Origin: Anaerolineae bacterium
Lineage (GTDB): Bacteria; Chloroflexota; Anaerolineae; Promineifilales; Promineifilaceae
DNA: 64,000 nucleotides
Assembly: GCA_023382655.1 (NCBI GenBank)
Contig: JAHDWK010000006.1
Location: 186,001 to 250,000 of the forward strand
Direction: 5' to 3'
The notes under the pieces were generated by a model. The model did not search any database. It saw only the letters and a list, made by a program, of their open reading frames with translations, and was not told the DNA's origin. This document shows positions 34,636 through 43,069 of this stretch, in pieces (position 1 is the first letter of the stretch; every line of letters begins with the position of its first letter). The translations under genes and the position numbers were made by a program.

Positions 34636-35859
34636 TTACTCCAACTCCTTTATCCACAGACTACTCGACCCATAAGGTTCAAGATCCACAGTAAATGCCA
34701 ACCAATGTTTATCAGGCGAAAGCGCAATCCAACCCACCGTTTGTCCTGCAAACGATGATATTTCGTCTTGAGTAAATAACTCCTTTACCTCGTTGCCTGG
34801 TAATTGCAATACGCCGGGCCTGAAGAGTTCTTCAGGGGTATTTCTGAATTGAATAAGTATCTGATCATTGCTCAACCAGTCTAATGGTGTTGCCTGAATA
34901 TCTGCCTTGAAAACACCGCCTGTCTGGATGTCCGCAACCTCTACCGAGACATAATTGCCATACTCGTCGACAGGCCCGTAATGGTGAATGAGCAACTTAT
35001 TCTCATCCGGTGAAAAACTGACAACCTTGGCTTCATTGTGGTAAACCTCATAGGGTAATAAGGGTTTAATCACTTTGTTGACTGTATCAACAAGCCAAGC
35101 GCTCGCTATACGGCATTCGGCGGCTGTACTGGAGGGAGCCTGGATGGCTACCATGTTCTCTTGTGTTGTCCATAAGTATTTGTTTCGACCACAAACCTCT
35201 ATCTGCCCTACCTCGTGCATCCCGTCTGTATCCCATAACCAAACATTAGCAATGTAAGCCTCATTGCTTGTTTCTCCATCTGGATTTGGTACTGGTGTAG
35301 CAGTAGGCGCCCCTGTACCTTCAAACAAGAGGACCCTTTTTCCGCTTGGCGAGACATTCACAACATCATAGAGGGCAAAGCCACTCATGTCCAAGACAGC
35401 AGGTAAGGGGTTAAGATCAGAGGATGTTTTTATTATAGCAACCGCTTGTTCAATCGGCTGTAATGTTTTGGCTAACAAATCATAAGCCCACCATTGTAAG
35501 TTTCCTGACGTATCACTCTGGGCAAATATCAGAACTTGTTCGTCTTCTATAGACCAACGAATGTCAGCAATATATTGTGATGAAACATTTGGGACTTCGA
35601 AAAATAAATCAGCCGATTCTGGTACGTGCAACGTTCTAGACGGGGAAATTGTCTCTGCCCCATTTACCGTAATTTCTGTCTCTGTCTGTTGTTGAATGTT
35701 CGAGAGGGTCGGAGGGGGTAGCTCGATTATTCCGTCTGTTCTGGAACCAGAGGAATTTTGGCAGGCAACAAGCGTCATAATTCCCAAAATCATTACTAAA
35801 AGTGTTATCAGTTTATATATTGATTGGATCCCTCTCTCTATAACGAGAGCTATGCACAT
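34636..35859 (-). CDS. lipoprotein with WD40/TolB-like beta-propeller
   Basis: 407 residues. The N-terminus has a lipoprotein signal ending LVMILGIMTLVACQ, so Cys at about residue 33 is the lipidation site. The rest is a repeated beta pattern with phrases such as DIRWSIEDEQVLIFAQSD, NVSPSGKRVLLFEG, SFSPDENKLLIHHYG and ALSPDKHWLAFTVD, typical of TolB/DPP-type propeller blades. The ATG at 35859 is chosen; the long upstream frame runs through repeat copy B. The function is unknown, perhaps ligand binding at the cell surface. Unlike most neighbours it contains no ACGGCCGT octamer. Confidence 0.75.
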   Translation of the reverse strand: MCIALVIERGIQSIYKLITLLVMILGIMTLVACQNSSGSRTDGIIELPPPTLSNIQQQTETEITVNGAETISPSRTLHVPESADLFFEVPNVSSQYIADIRWSIEDEQVLIFAQSDTSGNLQWWAYDLLAKTLQPIEQAVAIIKTSSDLNPLPAVLDMSGFALYDVVNVSPSGKRVLLFEGTGAPTATPVPNPDGETSNEAYIANVWLWDTDGMHEVGQIEVCGRNKYLWTTQENMVAIQAPSSTAAECRIASAWLVDTVNKVIKPLLPYEVYHNEAKVVSFSPDENKLLIHHYGPVDEYGNYVSVEVADIQTGGVFKADIQATPLDWLSNDQILIQFRNTPEELFRPGVLQLPGNEVKELFTQDEISSFAGQTVGWIALSPDKHWLAFTVDLEPYGSSSLWIKELE

Positions 35860-36212
35860 CAACTTCCCTGCTCTGGCGTGGTTTTCTGCCCGTTGCTGTG
35901 GCCGGCGTCCCCGCCGCGCCACACCTGTTTTGCTCAACGTGAACACCGGCATTATACGGCCGTATCCCCCACCAATCAATCGTGTCACGGCCGTATCCCT
36001 GCCAACCAATCCCACGGCCCCACATGGCTTCATGAGAAATAACTTACCAACGTCACTGGCTGGATGTGTACGGCCGTAGAAATTGCCCTTACCCCGCGAT
36101 AGTTTACCTGGCTTCCGCGTCAGGCTGACTTTTTTTTATGATTGTGTTCAAGTATACTGTCTTCAGTTTTAACCAGAGAACGAAATGAATCAGCACTGGA
36201 TGGAATGATTGT
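35860..36212. other. intergenic region with repeat copy B and octamers
   Basis: Holds repeat copy B (35870-35963) and ACGGCCGT sites at about 35956, 35989 and 36070. A TATACT box at 36153-36158 could serve the response regulator, but no matching -35 is seen. No gene is supported. Confidence 0.4.
35870..35963 (-). repeat. dispersed 94-base repeat, copy B
   Basis: Second copy of the element at 34006-34099, same orientation, ending next to the start of the lipoprotein gene. It includes GCCACACCTGTTTTGCTCAA exactly as in copy A. Confidence 0.8.
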
Positions 36213-36941
36213 ATGTTTGATAACCCGGTGGAATCCCAACGAATTCTGGCAGTGGACGACAACACATTTACGCTGCGAATTGTGCAGCATACCTTGGAAC
36301 AGGCGGGCTTTCAGGTGATCACGGCCGTGTCCGGCCCCGATGCCCTTAAACTCATCAATCGCCATGGCATGCCCCACCTGGCAATTGTAGACCTGCACAT
36401 GCCGATTATGAGCGGCTTTGAGTTCTGCCATGCGGTGCGCGAATTCAGCGATTTGCCGATCATTATGCTCACGGCCGTGAATACCGAAGAAACCATTATT
36501 CAGGGCCTGGAACAATACGCCGAAGACTATGTGGTTAAGCCGTTTAACCCCGAAGAACTGGTGGCGCGGGTGCGGCGGGTGCTGCGCCGCATGGGGGATT
36601 ACAACTACACCCTGGAATCCACCACCCGCATTGATGAACGGTTGATGGTCAACTTCCCCAACCGTGAAGCGCTGGTGAATGGGCAATCCATCTCGCTTAC
36701 CCCCACAGAGACCAAACTACTGTACATCCTGGTGCGCAATGCCGGCCGTATTGTCACCACCGAATTTTTGCTAAACCGTATCTGGCCGATGGAAGACGCC
36801 CAAGAAGACCGCCTGCATGTACACGTCCACCGGCTGCGCAGCAAAATTGAAGTGAATCCTTCGGAACCCAGTTATATCGTGGCCGAACGTGGTACCGGTT
36901 ATCGTTTTAATGTGGCTGCGGATCAAATTGGTACAGAGTAA
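36213..36941 (+). CDS. OmpR/PhoB-family response regulator (orphan)
   Basis: 242-residue DNA-binding response regulator. The receiver domain (about 8-122) has the acidic pair Asp15-Asp16, phospho-acceptor Asp60 in LAIVDLHMP, Thr in IMLTAV and Lys in VVKPFNP. The C-terminal winged helix (about 135-238) has SLTPTETKLLYILVRNAGR and RLRSKIE...YIVAERGTGYRF. No histidine kinase is next to it, so its partner is elsewhere. It is followed by a strong bidirectional terminator. Confidence 0.93.
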   Translation: MFDNPVESQRILAVDDNTFTLRIVQHTLEQAGFQVITAVSGPDALKLINRHGMPHLAIVDLHMPIMSGFEFCHAVREFSDLPIIMLTAVNTEETIIQGLEQYAEDYVVKPFNPEELVARVRRVLRRMGDYNYTLESTTRIDERLMVNFPNREALVNGQSISLTPTETKLLYILVRNAGRIVTTEFLLNRIWPMEDAQEDRLHVHVHRLRSKIEVNPSEPSYIVAERGTGYRFNVAADQIGTE

Positions 36942-36966
36942 CGGCCGTGTCGCCGCAAGCAATCAA

Positions 36967-36999
36967 CAAAAAAAGCACTGGAAGAACCAGTGCTTTTTT
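36967..36999. terminator. bidirectional Rho-independent terminator
   Basis: AAAAAAAGCACTGG, loop AAGA, CCAGTGCTTTTTTT. It serves the + strand response regulator and the convergent minus-strand gene ending at 37023. Confidence 0.92.
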
Positions 37000-37022
37000 T
37001 ACTAAAATGGAATTTGATGCGC

Positions 37023-37898
37023 TTAATTCAGGGGGCAGCCTGCTTCATTTTGGGCTTCAAACAAATTCTTGACACCGTTAAAATCGCCTGACGCATATGC
37101 ATTTTGCACCATCACAATCACATCTGCTTCAGAATAAAGATAGGAAACATCTGGATTACCTGCGTTTAACAAGGAAGCTACCGCATGGCGAGCCATAGCC
37201 CGCTCACCGCCACCACCTAAACGCACGGCGTCCAAAAGTGTGTGCGGGTTAAACGAAGCATCTACACCAAACACAACTTCAAAATCATCGGCCGGGCTGT
37301 AATTTGCCCAGGAATCCCAATGATGTTCCTGCCGCCAGTAACCTGGGGTGCATCCCTGGCCCCCACCCGGCGGTTCTGGGGTGGCCGTTGGTGGCATAGG
37401 AGTTGCAGTGGGGGGAACAGGTGTTTCTGTCGGCGGTTTGGGCGTTGCCGTTGGCGGAACGGGTGTAGGCGTTGGCTGATCTGAACAATACTTGGAGGCA
37501 TTGTAAACACGCTGCGCCAAGATATTAGCGGGATCATTTGAATTGTCGCCTTTATACAACTGCACTTTCACCGTACATTCGGGGATAGTAGCCACAAAGG
37601 CGACTTTTTCGCCGGCGTCTACAGAACCAGTCTGACGTTCAATTTCCTGATTGCTAACTGTACCGTCTGGATTAAGATAAGCGGCGATCACTACCATGCC
37701 TGCGGTGGTAGCTTCACTGGTACAATTACTCACTTCACCGGTAATCGTACTGCCAGATTGGGTCAGAGTCCCTGTAATTTCCGTACTGGCGGAGCAATCT
37801 GCGGGCGCGGCGCCAATAATGCTGCTGCCTCCCACCACCATTGCTAAAAACATAGTTACAATCGCCACAAACAAAATACGACTCTTTGAAAGTTTCAT
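37023..37898 (-). CDS. secreted protein with Thr/Pro linker and CTPGYW domain
   Basis: 291 residues with a signal peptide (about 1-32, cleavage near GAAPADC). An N-terminal beta domain (about 33-135) with two cysteine pairs is followed by a linker of PTPTPVPPTATP-type repeats (about 140-180). The C-terminal domain begins GCTPGYWRQEHHWDSW, a motif seen in many secreted bacterial proteins, and contains GGGERAMARHAVASLLNA. The ATG at 37898 has AAGGAG 7 bases upstream. Function unknown; cell-surface or secreted by topology. Confidence 0.8.
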   Translation of the reverse strand: MKLSKSRILFVAIVTMFLAMVVGGSSIIGAAPADCSASTEITGTLTQSGSTITGEVSNCTSEATTAGMVVIAAYLNPDGTVSNQEIERQTGSVDAGEKVAFVATIPECTVKVQLYKGDNSNDPANILAQRVYNASKYCSDQPTPTPVPPTATPKPPTETPVPPTATPMPPTATPEPPGGGQGCTPGYWRQEHHWDSWANYSPADDFEVVFGVDASFNPHTLLDAVRLGGGGERAMARHAVASLLNAGNPDVSYLYSEADVIVMVQNAYASGDFNGVKNLFEAQNEAGCPLN

Positions 37899-38180
37899 GG
37901 TTTTCTCCTTAAAATACAAAACTGTACATTTTCTTTAAGATTCACTTACTTGGTTTTGAATATTGATTGTTAACAAATTGGGTTATGCTTGTTAGTTGCC
38001 ACCTCCTTATTCAAATAGCGATACATTGCTTAAACTGAAACTATAGTGGGCAACATTTCAAATTCCCTTAACCACCTGGGGTGTTTTGCGTATGTTATTG
38101 GCTACCGGCAAAAGTTATGCCAGAATTGGGCTGAATATGAGCTGGCTGCGGCAGAAAGTTACCCAAACAAGGATCAAAAA

Positions 38181-38837
38181 ATGAACTTAAAAAATGTAGA
38201 TGATGTACTTATGACTACCCGCTCGGTACGCAAACGGTTGGATTTTGAACGGGACGTGCCTTTAGACCTCATAAAAGAATGTCTGGAAATCGCCATTCAA
38301 GCGCCTACCGGCGGCAACTCTCAGGGATGGCATTTTGTGGTGGTCACAGACCCGGCCAAAAAAGCCGCCATCGGTGAACTCTACCGGGAATCATTTTTCA
38401 TTTATGCCCGTGCCAGAGATGAACAGGCAGCCACGCAAGGCCAGGGGGAACTGTATGAACAACAGCAAATGCGGGTGGTGAAATCGGCCGTATATCTGGC
38501 GAACAATATGGGGCGTGTGCCGGTGATGGTTATTCCATGTATTCACGGCCGTGTCGAAAACCTCGGTACTATGGCCCAGGCCGGCCTGTATGGCTCCATC
38601 CTGCCCGCAACCTGGTCATTTATGCTGGCCTTGCGCGCCCGTGGCTTGGGAGCGGCCTGGACTACTTTACATTTGCGTTACGAAAAGGAAGTAGCCGCTA
38701 TTTTGGGCATTCCTGACGACGTTACCCAGGCAGCTTTGTTGCCTGTTGCTTATTACACGGGCGAAGATTTTCAGCCGGCCAAACGCATTCCCGCAGTTGA
38801 AGTTACATCTTGGAATCAATGGGGCGAACGGCCATAG
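38181..38837 (+). CDS. nitroreductase-family flavoprotein
   Basis: 218-residue FMN-dependent oxidoreductase of the nitroreductase superfamily. The FMN phosphate-binding segment TTRSVRKRLDF, IQAPTGGNSQGWHFVVVTD and the C-terminal RGLGAAWTT...LGIPDDVTQAALLPVAYYTGEDF are characteristic. The ATG at 38181 gives the family N-terminus and has AAGGAT upstream; the long frame from 38046 adds 45 unrelated residues. The natural electron acceptor is unknown. Confidence 0.9.
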   Translation: MNLKNVDDVLMTTRSVRKRLDFERDVPLDLIKECLEIAIQAPTGGNSQGWHFVVVTDPAKKAAIGELYRESFFIYARARDEQAATQGQGELYEQQQMRVVKSAVYLANNMGRVPVMVIPCIHGRVENLGTMAQAGLYGSILPATWSFMLALRARGLGAAWTTLHLRYEKEVAAILGIPDDVTQAALLPVAYYTGEDFQPAKRIPAVEVTSWNQWGERP

Positions 38838-39073
38838 CGCCTACTCGTGAACATCCCGTAAAACATCGCCACCACCAGACGGCCGTAAGCCGTCTTGAAA
38901 CCCTATCAGCCCACCGTATGCCCAGACATCGCCACCGGCTTCTGGCTAGGGTGTTTTACCTATTGCCACTACACCCACACCACCCCACAATTATCGTATT
39001 GTAGAGAGGGTTACGGCCGTAGTAGTACCCATTCGGCCCTCAACTTAATCAGTACAGGTAGGCAGTTGAAGTT

Positions 39074-40516
39074 ATGAAAACATATGCACAGGGTACATTC
39101 AACATCAATGGACAACAAATTCATTTTGTAGAAGCAGGCAAACGTGGACGGCAAATCGCTCTTCTCATTCATGGCTGGTCAAGTTCCTGGTATGCCACTT
39201 CGCCCCTCCTGGGTCTGTTAGCCCAACGATTTCACTGCATCGCCATAGACCTGCCCGGCTACGGCGACTCTCCTCCCCTCCCCGAAGAAACTACCATCCC
39301 CAAATATGTGGATTTACTGGCCGACCTCATTGAGCAAATTAGCGACAGCCCCGTCGTCCTGGTCGGTCACTCCATGGGGGGCATGATCAGCATTAGCCTG
39401 GCGCTCAAATATCCCGTCCTGATCGAGCGCATGGTACTGCTCTGCCCCACCATTAGTGGTCATCTCTCCACTTCCATCAGCATTTTCATTTCCCCCATCA
39501 CCATGATGGAACGGTTTGGCCTCGGCAGTTGGCTGGTTTCGGCCGTTGAGCACACCTTCGTCGGCCTCACCGACCAGTTGATGCGCCCCGTCTCTTTTGC
39601 CGAACGCACCGGTATCAGCAAAGCTGACTATGAGCAATTGCGCCAGGATGCCCGGCAGACACATCAAGGGCGCGTCCGCTTTGAATGTTTTCATGCCATG
39701 CGCAACAGTGATTTGCGCGGCCAGTTGGGTCAGGTAGACACCCCCGCCCTCATCATCTGGGGCGCTGAAGATAACACAGTACCGCTACGCGACGCCGGGG
39801 TAGTGGCTGATGAATGGCCCCAGGCCGATTTACGCATCTTTCCTAAAGCCGGGCATTGGCCCCAATTTGAAACACCAGACGCCACTCGCCGCCAGGTAGC
39901 AGCTTATTTGGGTCTGCCTTTGAGCAGTAGCGACCTGTACACCCCGGTTGGCGATGAAGAATTGGAACGCATCAGTGACATTGCCCAATTCCTGAGCCAC
40001 TCTGACGTAGGCGACAACTTAAACCAGGCACAGCGCATCCGGTTAGCGGCTCAATGTGAAGTACGCACCTTCGCCCGCGGCGAATTGATTGCGGAAGCAT
40101 CAGAATCAAGCGATGAACTGTTTATCATTCAACAGGGATATGTGGAAGTGTGGAAACACCCAGATGGTCTTGACGCCCCCAACCATGACCATGAAGAGAC
40201 CCATCACGTAGCTAACCTGCGTGAAGGGCAAATCACCGGGGAACTGGCCATGTTAGATAAGGGAGGACGCAGCGCCGATCTGATTGCCGGCAGTGAAGGG
40301 GCTACTCTGTTAGTGTTGACCCGTGATCGGCTGCTGGCGCTCTGTGAAGATGATACAGCATTGGGTTACCGCTTCTTGTGGAACATATCGCAAGCCATGT
40401 CGCGGCGGGTGCGTTTTGTGCTGTGGCAGCTTAACCGCGCCGAACAGCGTCGTCTGGACGAAGGGCAGCGGCGCACCACCAAGCAGATGGTCCACGCCAC
40501 CATGCCCACTGATTAG
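39074..40516 (+). CDS. alpha/beta hydrolase fused to a cyclic nucleotide-binding domain
   Basis: 480-residue two-domain cytoplasmic protein. Residues about 1-282 are an alpha/beta hydrolase with oxyanion HGW, nucleophile Ser100 in VGHSMGG, Asp233 in GAEDNTVP and His261 in KAGHWPQFE, all in standard positions. Residues about 300-435 form a cyclic nucleotide-binding fold with the phosphate-cassette pattern GELAMLDKGGRSADL (Glu390, Arg399). The last 45 residues are Arg-rich and helical. Known families of each domain suggest hydrolysis of an ester or similar substrate under control of cAMP or cGMP; the coupling is inference. Confidence 0.9.
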   Translation: MKTYAQGTFNINGQQIHFVEAGKRGRQIALLIHGWSSSWYATSPLLGLLAQRFHCIAIDLPGYGDSPPLPEETTIPKYVDLLADLIEQISDSPVVLVGHSMGGMISISLALKYPVLIERMVLLCPTISGHLSTSISIFISPITMMERFGLGSWLVSAVEHTFVGLTDQLMRPVSFAERTGISKADYEQLRQDARQTHQGRVRFECFHAMRNSDLRGQLGQVDTPALIIWGAEDNTVPLRDAGVVADEWPQADLRIFPKAGHWPQFETPDATRRQVAAYLGLPLSSSDLYTPVGDEELERISDIAQFLSHSDVGDNLNQAQRIRLAAQCEVRTFARGELIAEASESSDELFIIQQGYVEVWKHPDGLDAPNHDHEETHHVANLREGQITGELAMLDKGGRSADLIAGSEGATLLVLTRDRLLALCEDDTALGYRFLWNISQAMSRRVRFVLWQLNRAEQRRLDEGQRRTTKQMVHATMPTD

Positions 40517-40524
40517 CCCAAACC

Positions 40525-40610
40525 CGTCAATCGTAAGCCAAAATCCATCATCCGTAATCCCAAATCCGATTTTCGACATCGAGCCTCGGATGGCGGTTTA
40601 CGGATTGCCG
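40525..40610. repeat. CGTAATCC-family inverted repeat
   Basis: Words CGTCAATCGTAAGCC, ATCCGTAATCCC and AAATCCGATTTT are followed by GGTTTACGGATTGCC. Related to the elements at 23089-23155 and 52393-52470. Confidence 0.6.
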
Positions 40611-40731
40611 GCTTTCTCCGTCAAAAATCACTTGTTATTTGTGACATTTGCCACGCGCTTACCACCTTTCCAATCTCTAGAATGAAGGGTGTTAACTGCC
40701 CAACAGATGAGCCATTGACTAAGGAGAGAAC

Positions 40732-41157
40732 ATGTTAACCACAAATGACCTGATGACCATTGATCCCGACACAGTCGCCCCTCAAACCTCCCTGCGTGAA
40801 GTTGTTTCCTTGATGAACAAGCGAAATACCCGTCAATTGCCGGTAGTGAACAACGGTAAACTGGTGGGCATTATTACCGATAGAGATGTGCGTCTGGCTG
40901 TTAATTCGCCGTTGGTGACGGCCGATCCCCTGGAACGCATTACCCTGTTAGACCAGTTTACGGCCGGCAACTGCATGACCCCCAATCCCAAAACGGTAAC
41001 ACCCGATACACCCATCCACAAAGTGGCGCAAATTTTGAGCGCCTACAAATACGGCGCTTTGCCGGTGGTCGAAGATGAAGAGTTGGTCGGGATCATCACG
41101 GTCACCGATCTATTGAACCAGATGGCATTGATGCCGGAGGCCGAGCCTTTTGTGTGA
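40732..41157 (+). CDS. CBS-domain pair protein
   Basis: 141-residue protein made of two CBS motifs (about 1-60 and 75-137), which together make one Bateman module that binds adenosine nucleotides. Typical strings are TRQLPVVNNGKLVGIITDRDVR and GALPVVEDEELVGIITVTDLL. AAGGAGAGAAC precedes the ATG. As a stand-alone module it probably senses energy charge for an unknown partner; the upstream hydrolase/cyclic nucleotide protein is the nearest candidate. It is closed by the terminator at 41186-41216. Confidence 0.93.
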   Translation: MLTTNDLMTIDPDTVAPQTSLREVVSLMNKRNTRQLPVVNNGKLVGIITDRDVRLAVNSPLVTADPLERITLLDQFTAGNCMTPNPKTVTPDTPIHKVAQILSAYKYGALPVVEDEELVGIITVTDLLNQMALMPEAEPFV

Positions 41158-41185
41158 TTTTTCTACTGTTGCCGCACTCCTATAT

Positions 41186-41216
41186 AACGCCAGGTGACGA
41201 ACCTGGCGTTTTTTTT
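41186..41216 (+). terminator. Rho-independent terminator after the CBS gene
   Basis: AACGCCAGGT, loop GACGA, ACCTGGCGTT followed by TTTTTT: a perfect 10-bp stem with a U run. Confidence 0.93.
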
Positions 41217-41252
41217 GAGTAAATGGTAAGTGCTTCAAGGAGGCGACAACAA

Positions 41253-41309
41253 ATGAACTTACAATCGCCCCATGCGCTTGAAATCGTGGTTCACTTTCTC
41301 TCCACCTGA
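41253..41309 (+). CDS. possible leader peptide upstream of the phosphatase
   Basis: ATG at 41253 lies 9 bases after AAGGAGG (41237-41243), the best ribosome binding site in this region. It opens an 18-codon frame ending TGA at 41309. This frame overlaps the phosphatase start at 41272 in another phase, while the phosphatase ATG has no ribosome binding site of its own. It may couple translation of the phosphatase by reinitiation. The peptide itself resembles nothing known. Confidence 0.35.
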   Translation: MNLQSPHALEIVVHFLST

Positions 41310-42162
41310 ATTGCAAGACCCTTTAGACTGGATTTTGCCGCTACCGGAAATGGTTGGCAGTAATGGGCAGGACAACGGCCGTCTCCCAGACCGATTTCTC
41401 CCTCTACAGGGTGGCGTCAACTTTCGGGATATTGGCGGTTATCGTACGGTAGACGGCCGTACCATTCGCTGGGGGCAGATTTACCGCGCCGGTGTCCTCT
41501 CCCAGCTTACCCCAACCGACCAGCAATACCTGGGGCAATTAGGCATTTGCCTGGTGTGTGATCTGCGCACGGAAAGCGAAACACGCCAACGGCCTGACAA
41601 ACTACCCGATACACCCGCGTGCCGATGGCTTCACCTGCCCATCGAAAACATGGAACGTTCCGCCCGGCTACGCGGCCTGTTTGCTATTCTTTTTAGCCGC
41701 TCCCAATTAGAGAACCTGATGGATGAAGGGTACATCCGCGTGATGATTGATGAAAATGGGCCGCTAATTGGACAGGCGCTGCGTCTGATGGCTAATGCCG
41801 CCAACCGCCCCCTGATCATTCACTGCTCGGCGGGTAAAGACCGCACGGCCGTCATCATTGCTCTTCTCTTGCACATCCTCGGTGTGCCCATAGAGACCAT
41901 ACTGGCCGACTATACGCTGAGCAATTGGCATTATGCCCGGTTCCGGGCCGGTATTCAGCAAGACTTGCACAAATTACGGCGGTGGGGTATCACCGCCGAC
42001 CACCTGCAAGCCGTCATCCTGGTTAAAGCCATTCGGCTGGAAAAAACGATGGCCCATATCCAGCAAAAGTACGGCTCCGTTACCGGGTACCTTGAGCAAC
42101 AAGCCGGTATCAACGACCCGGTGATGAACCAACTGCGCGCCCATTTATTAACACCATCATGA
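41272..42162 (+). CDS. protein tyrosine/dual-specificity phosphatase-like protein
   Basis: 296-residue phosphatase of the bacterial tyrosine/serine type (Y_phosphatase3-like). It has the family opening NFRDIGGYRTVDGR, a Cys-containing VCDLRTESE strand and the P-loop HCSAGKDRT with Cys185 and Arg191 (CX5R) plus Asp190. Substrates in this family include phosphoproteins and phosphoinositides. The Nudix gene follows after 10 bases and is probably cotranscribed. No signal peptide, so cytoplasmic. Confidence 0.9.
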   Translation: MRLKSWFTFSPPELQDPLDWILPLPEMVGSNGQDNGRLPDRFLPLQGGVNFRDIGGYRTVDGRTIRWGQIYRAGVLSQLTPTDQQYLGQLGICLVCDLRTESETRQRPDKLPDTPACRWLHLPIENMERSARLRGLFAILFSRSQLENLMDEGYIRVMIDENGPLIGQALRLMANAANRPLIIHCSAGKDRTAVIIALLLHILGVPIETILADYTLSNWHYARFRAGIQQDLHKLRRWGITADHLQAVILVKAIRLEKTMAHIQQKYGSVTGYLEQQAGINDPVMNQLRAHLLTPS

Positions 42163-42172
42163 GGATTCAGCT

Positions 42173-43069
42173 ATGCGGCTTGTGACCAACGGCATCCTGG
42201 TCAACCAATTCAATCAGATCTTGCTGATCCAGCGTAACGATACCCGCACCTATGCCGAACCAGGCGGCGGACTGGAACAGGGGGAACTACCCACCGACAA
42301 CATCGCCCGCGAAGTGCGCGAGGAAACGGGAATTATCGCCCTGCCGGTGCGTCTGGTTTCAATAAATTTTTGGGCGCTGCCACCCCATGGCCTGCTGGCC
42401 TTCACCTTCCGCTGTTTGCAGCGCGGTGGTGAGTTACAGACATCGGCCGAATCGCCCCGTGTCGGGTTTTATGCCACCAATCCCCTGCCCCGCCCCATGC
42501 TCCCCGTCAACCGCCAGCGCATAAACCACGCCCTGAAGCACGACGGTGGCTCTGTGGCCTGGTGGACAATACCGTATCCTTTGTTTATGCGGTGGGGGCG
42601 TTTTTTCCTGTTTAATGTCCTCTATCGCTGGTATGATTGGCAGCGGATGGCAAAGGGATTGCCCCTATACCAGGCACCGCCAGACTGGGAATTGATCGTG
42701 TGCGTGGTCCTGCAAAATGAGGAAGGTGGAGTTTTATGGCGTCAGACAAATGAGGGACGGCGTTTACCAGGGGGAATTGTGCCACCTAAGACGGCGCCGT
42801 GGGATACGGCCGTTGCCCTGACGCAGCAACAAACCGACCACAGCCCCACATTACAAGATGTCAGCGGCATTTATGTCGTTGCAAATAGTAACCGGATGGT
42901 ATTGGTATTCACGGCCGTGACTTCCACTTCATCCCCTGCTGCCCCTGAAAATTGTTGGCTCCCCCCTACCCAAATGCCGCCAGACCTGCCTCTCCACTGG
43001 CAGCAAATCATCCAGCACGCTACCATGCCAGATCGGGAAACCGTCTGCCAATACCTGCCTGATTACTGA
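42173..43069 (+). CDS. tandem Nudix protein with degenerate second domain
   Basis: 298 residues. Residues about 1-130 form a Nudix hydrolase with a complete Nudix box ([20 protein letters not shown] followed by TGI), which binds Mg2+ and cleaves nucleoside diphosphates linked to another group. Residues about 170-290 start [18 protein letters not shown] and contain [19 protein letters not shown], which resembles a second Nudix fold whose catalytic Glu/Arg residues are lost. GAGGATTCAGCT precedes the ATG. It overlaps the convergent LysM gene end by 7 bases. Substrate unknown. Confidence 0.85.
   Translation: MRLVTNGILVNQFNQILLIQRNDTRTYAEPGGGLEQGELPTDNIAREVREETGIIALPVRLVSINFWALPPHGLLAFTFRCLQRGGELQTSAESPRVGFYATNPLPRPMLPVNRQRINHALKHDGGSVAWWTIPYPLFMRWGRFFLFNVLYRWYDWQRMAKGLPLYQAPPDWELIVCVVLQNEEGGVLWRQTNEGRRLPGGIVPPKTAPWDTAVALTQQQTDHSPTLQDVSGIYVVANSNRMVLVFTAVTSTSSPAAPENCWLPPTQMPPDLPLHWQQIIQHATMPDRETVCQYLPDY

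Noticed and set aside
38046-38180. N-terminal extension of the nitroreductase
   Set aside because: The residues do not resemble the family and ATG 38181 has a ribosome binding site and the conserved start.
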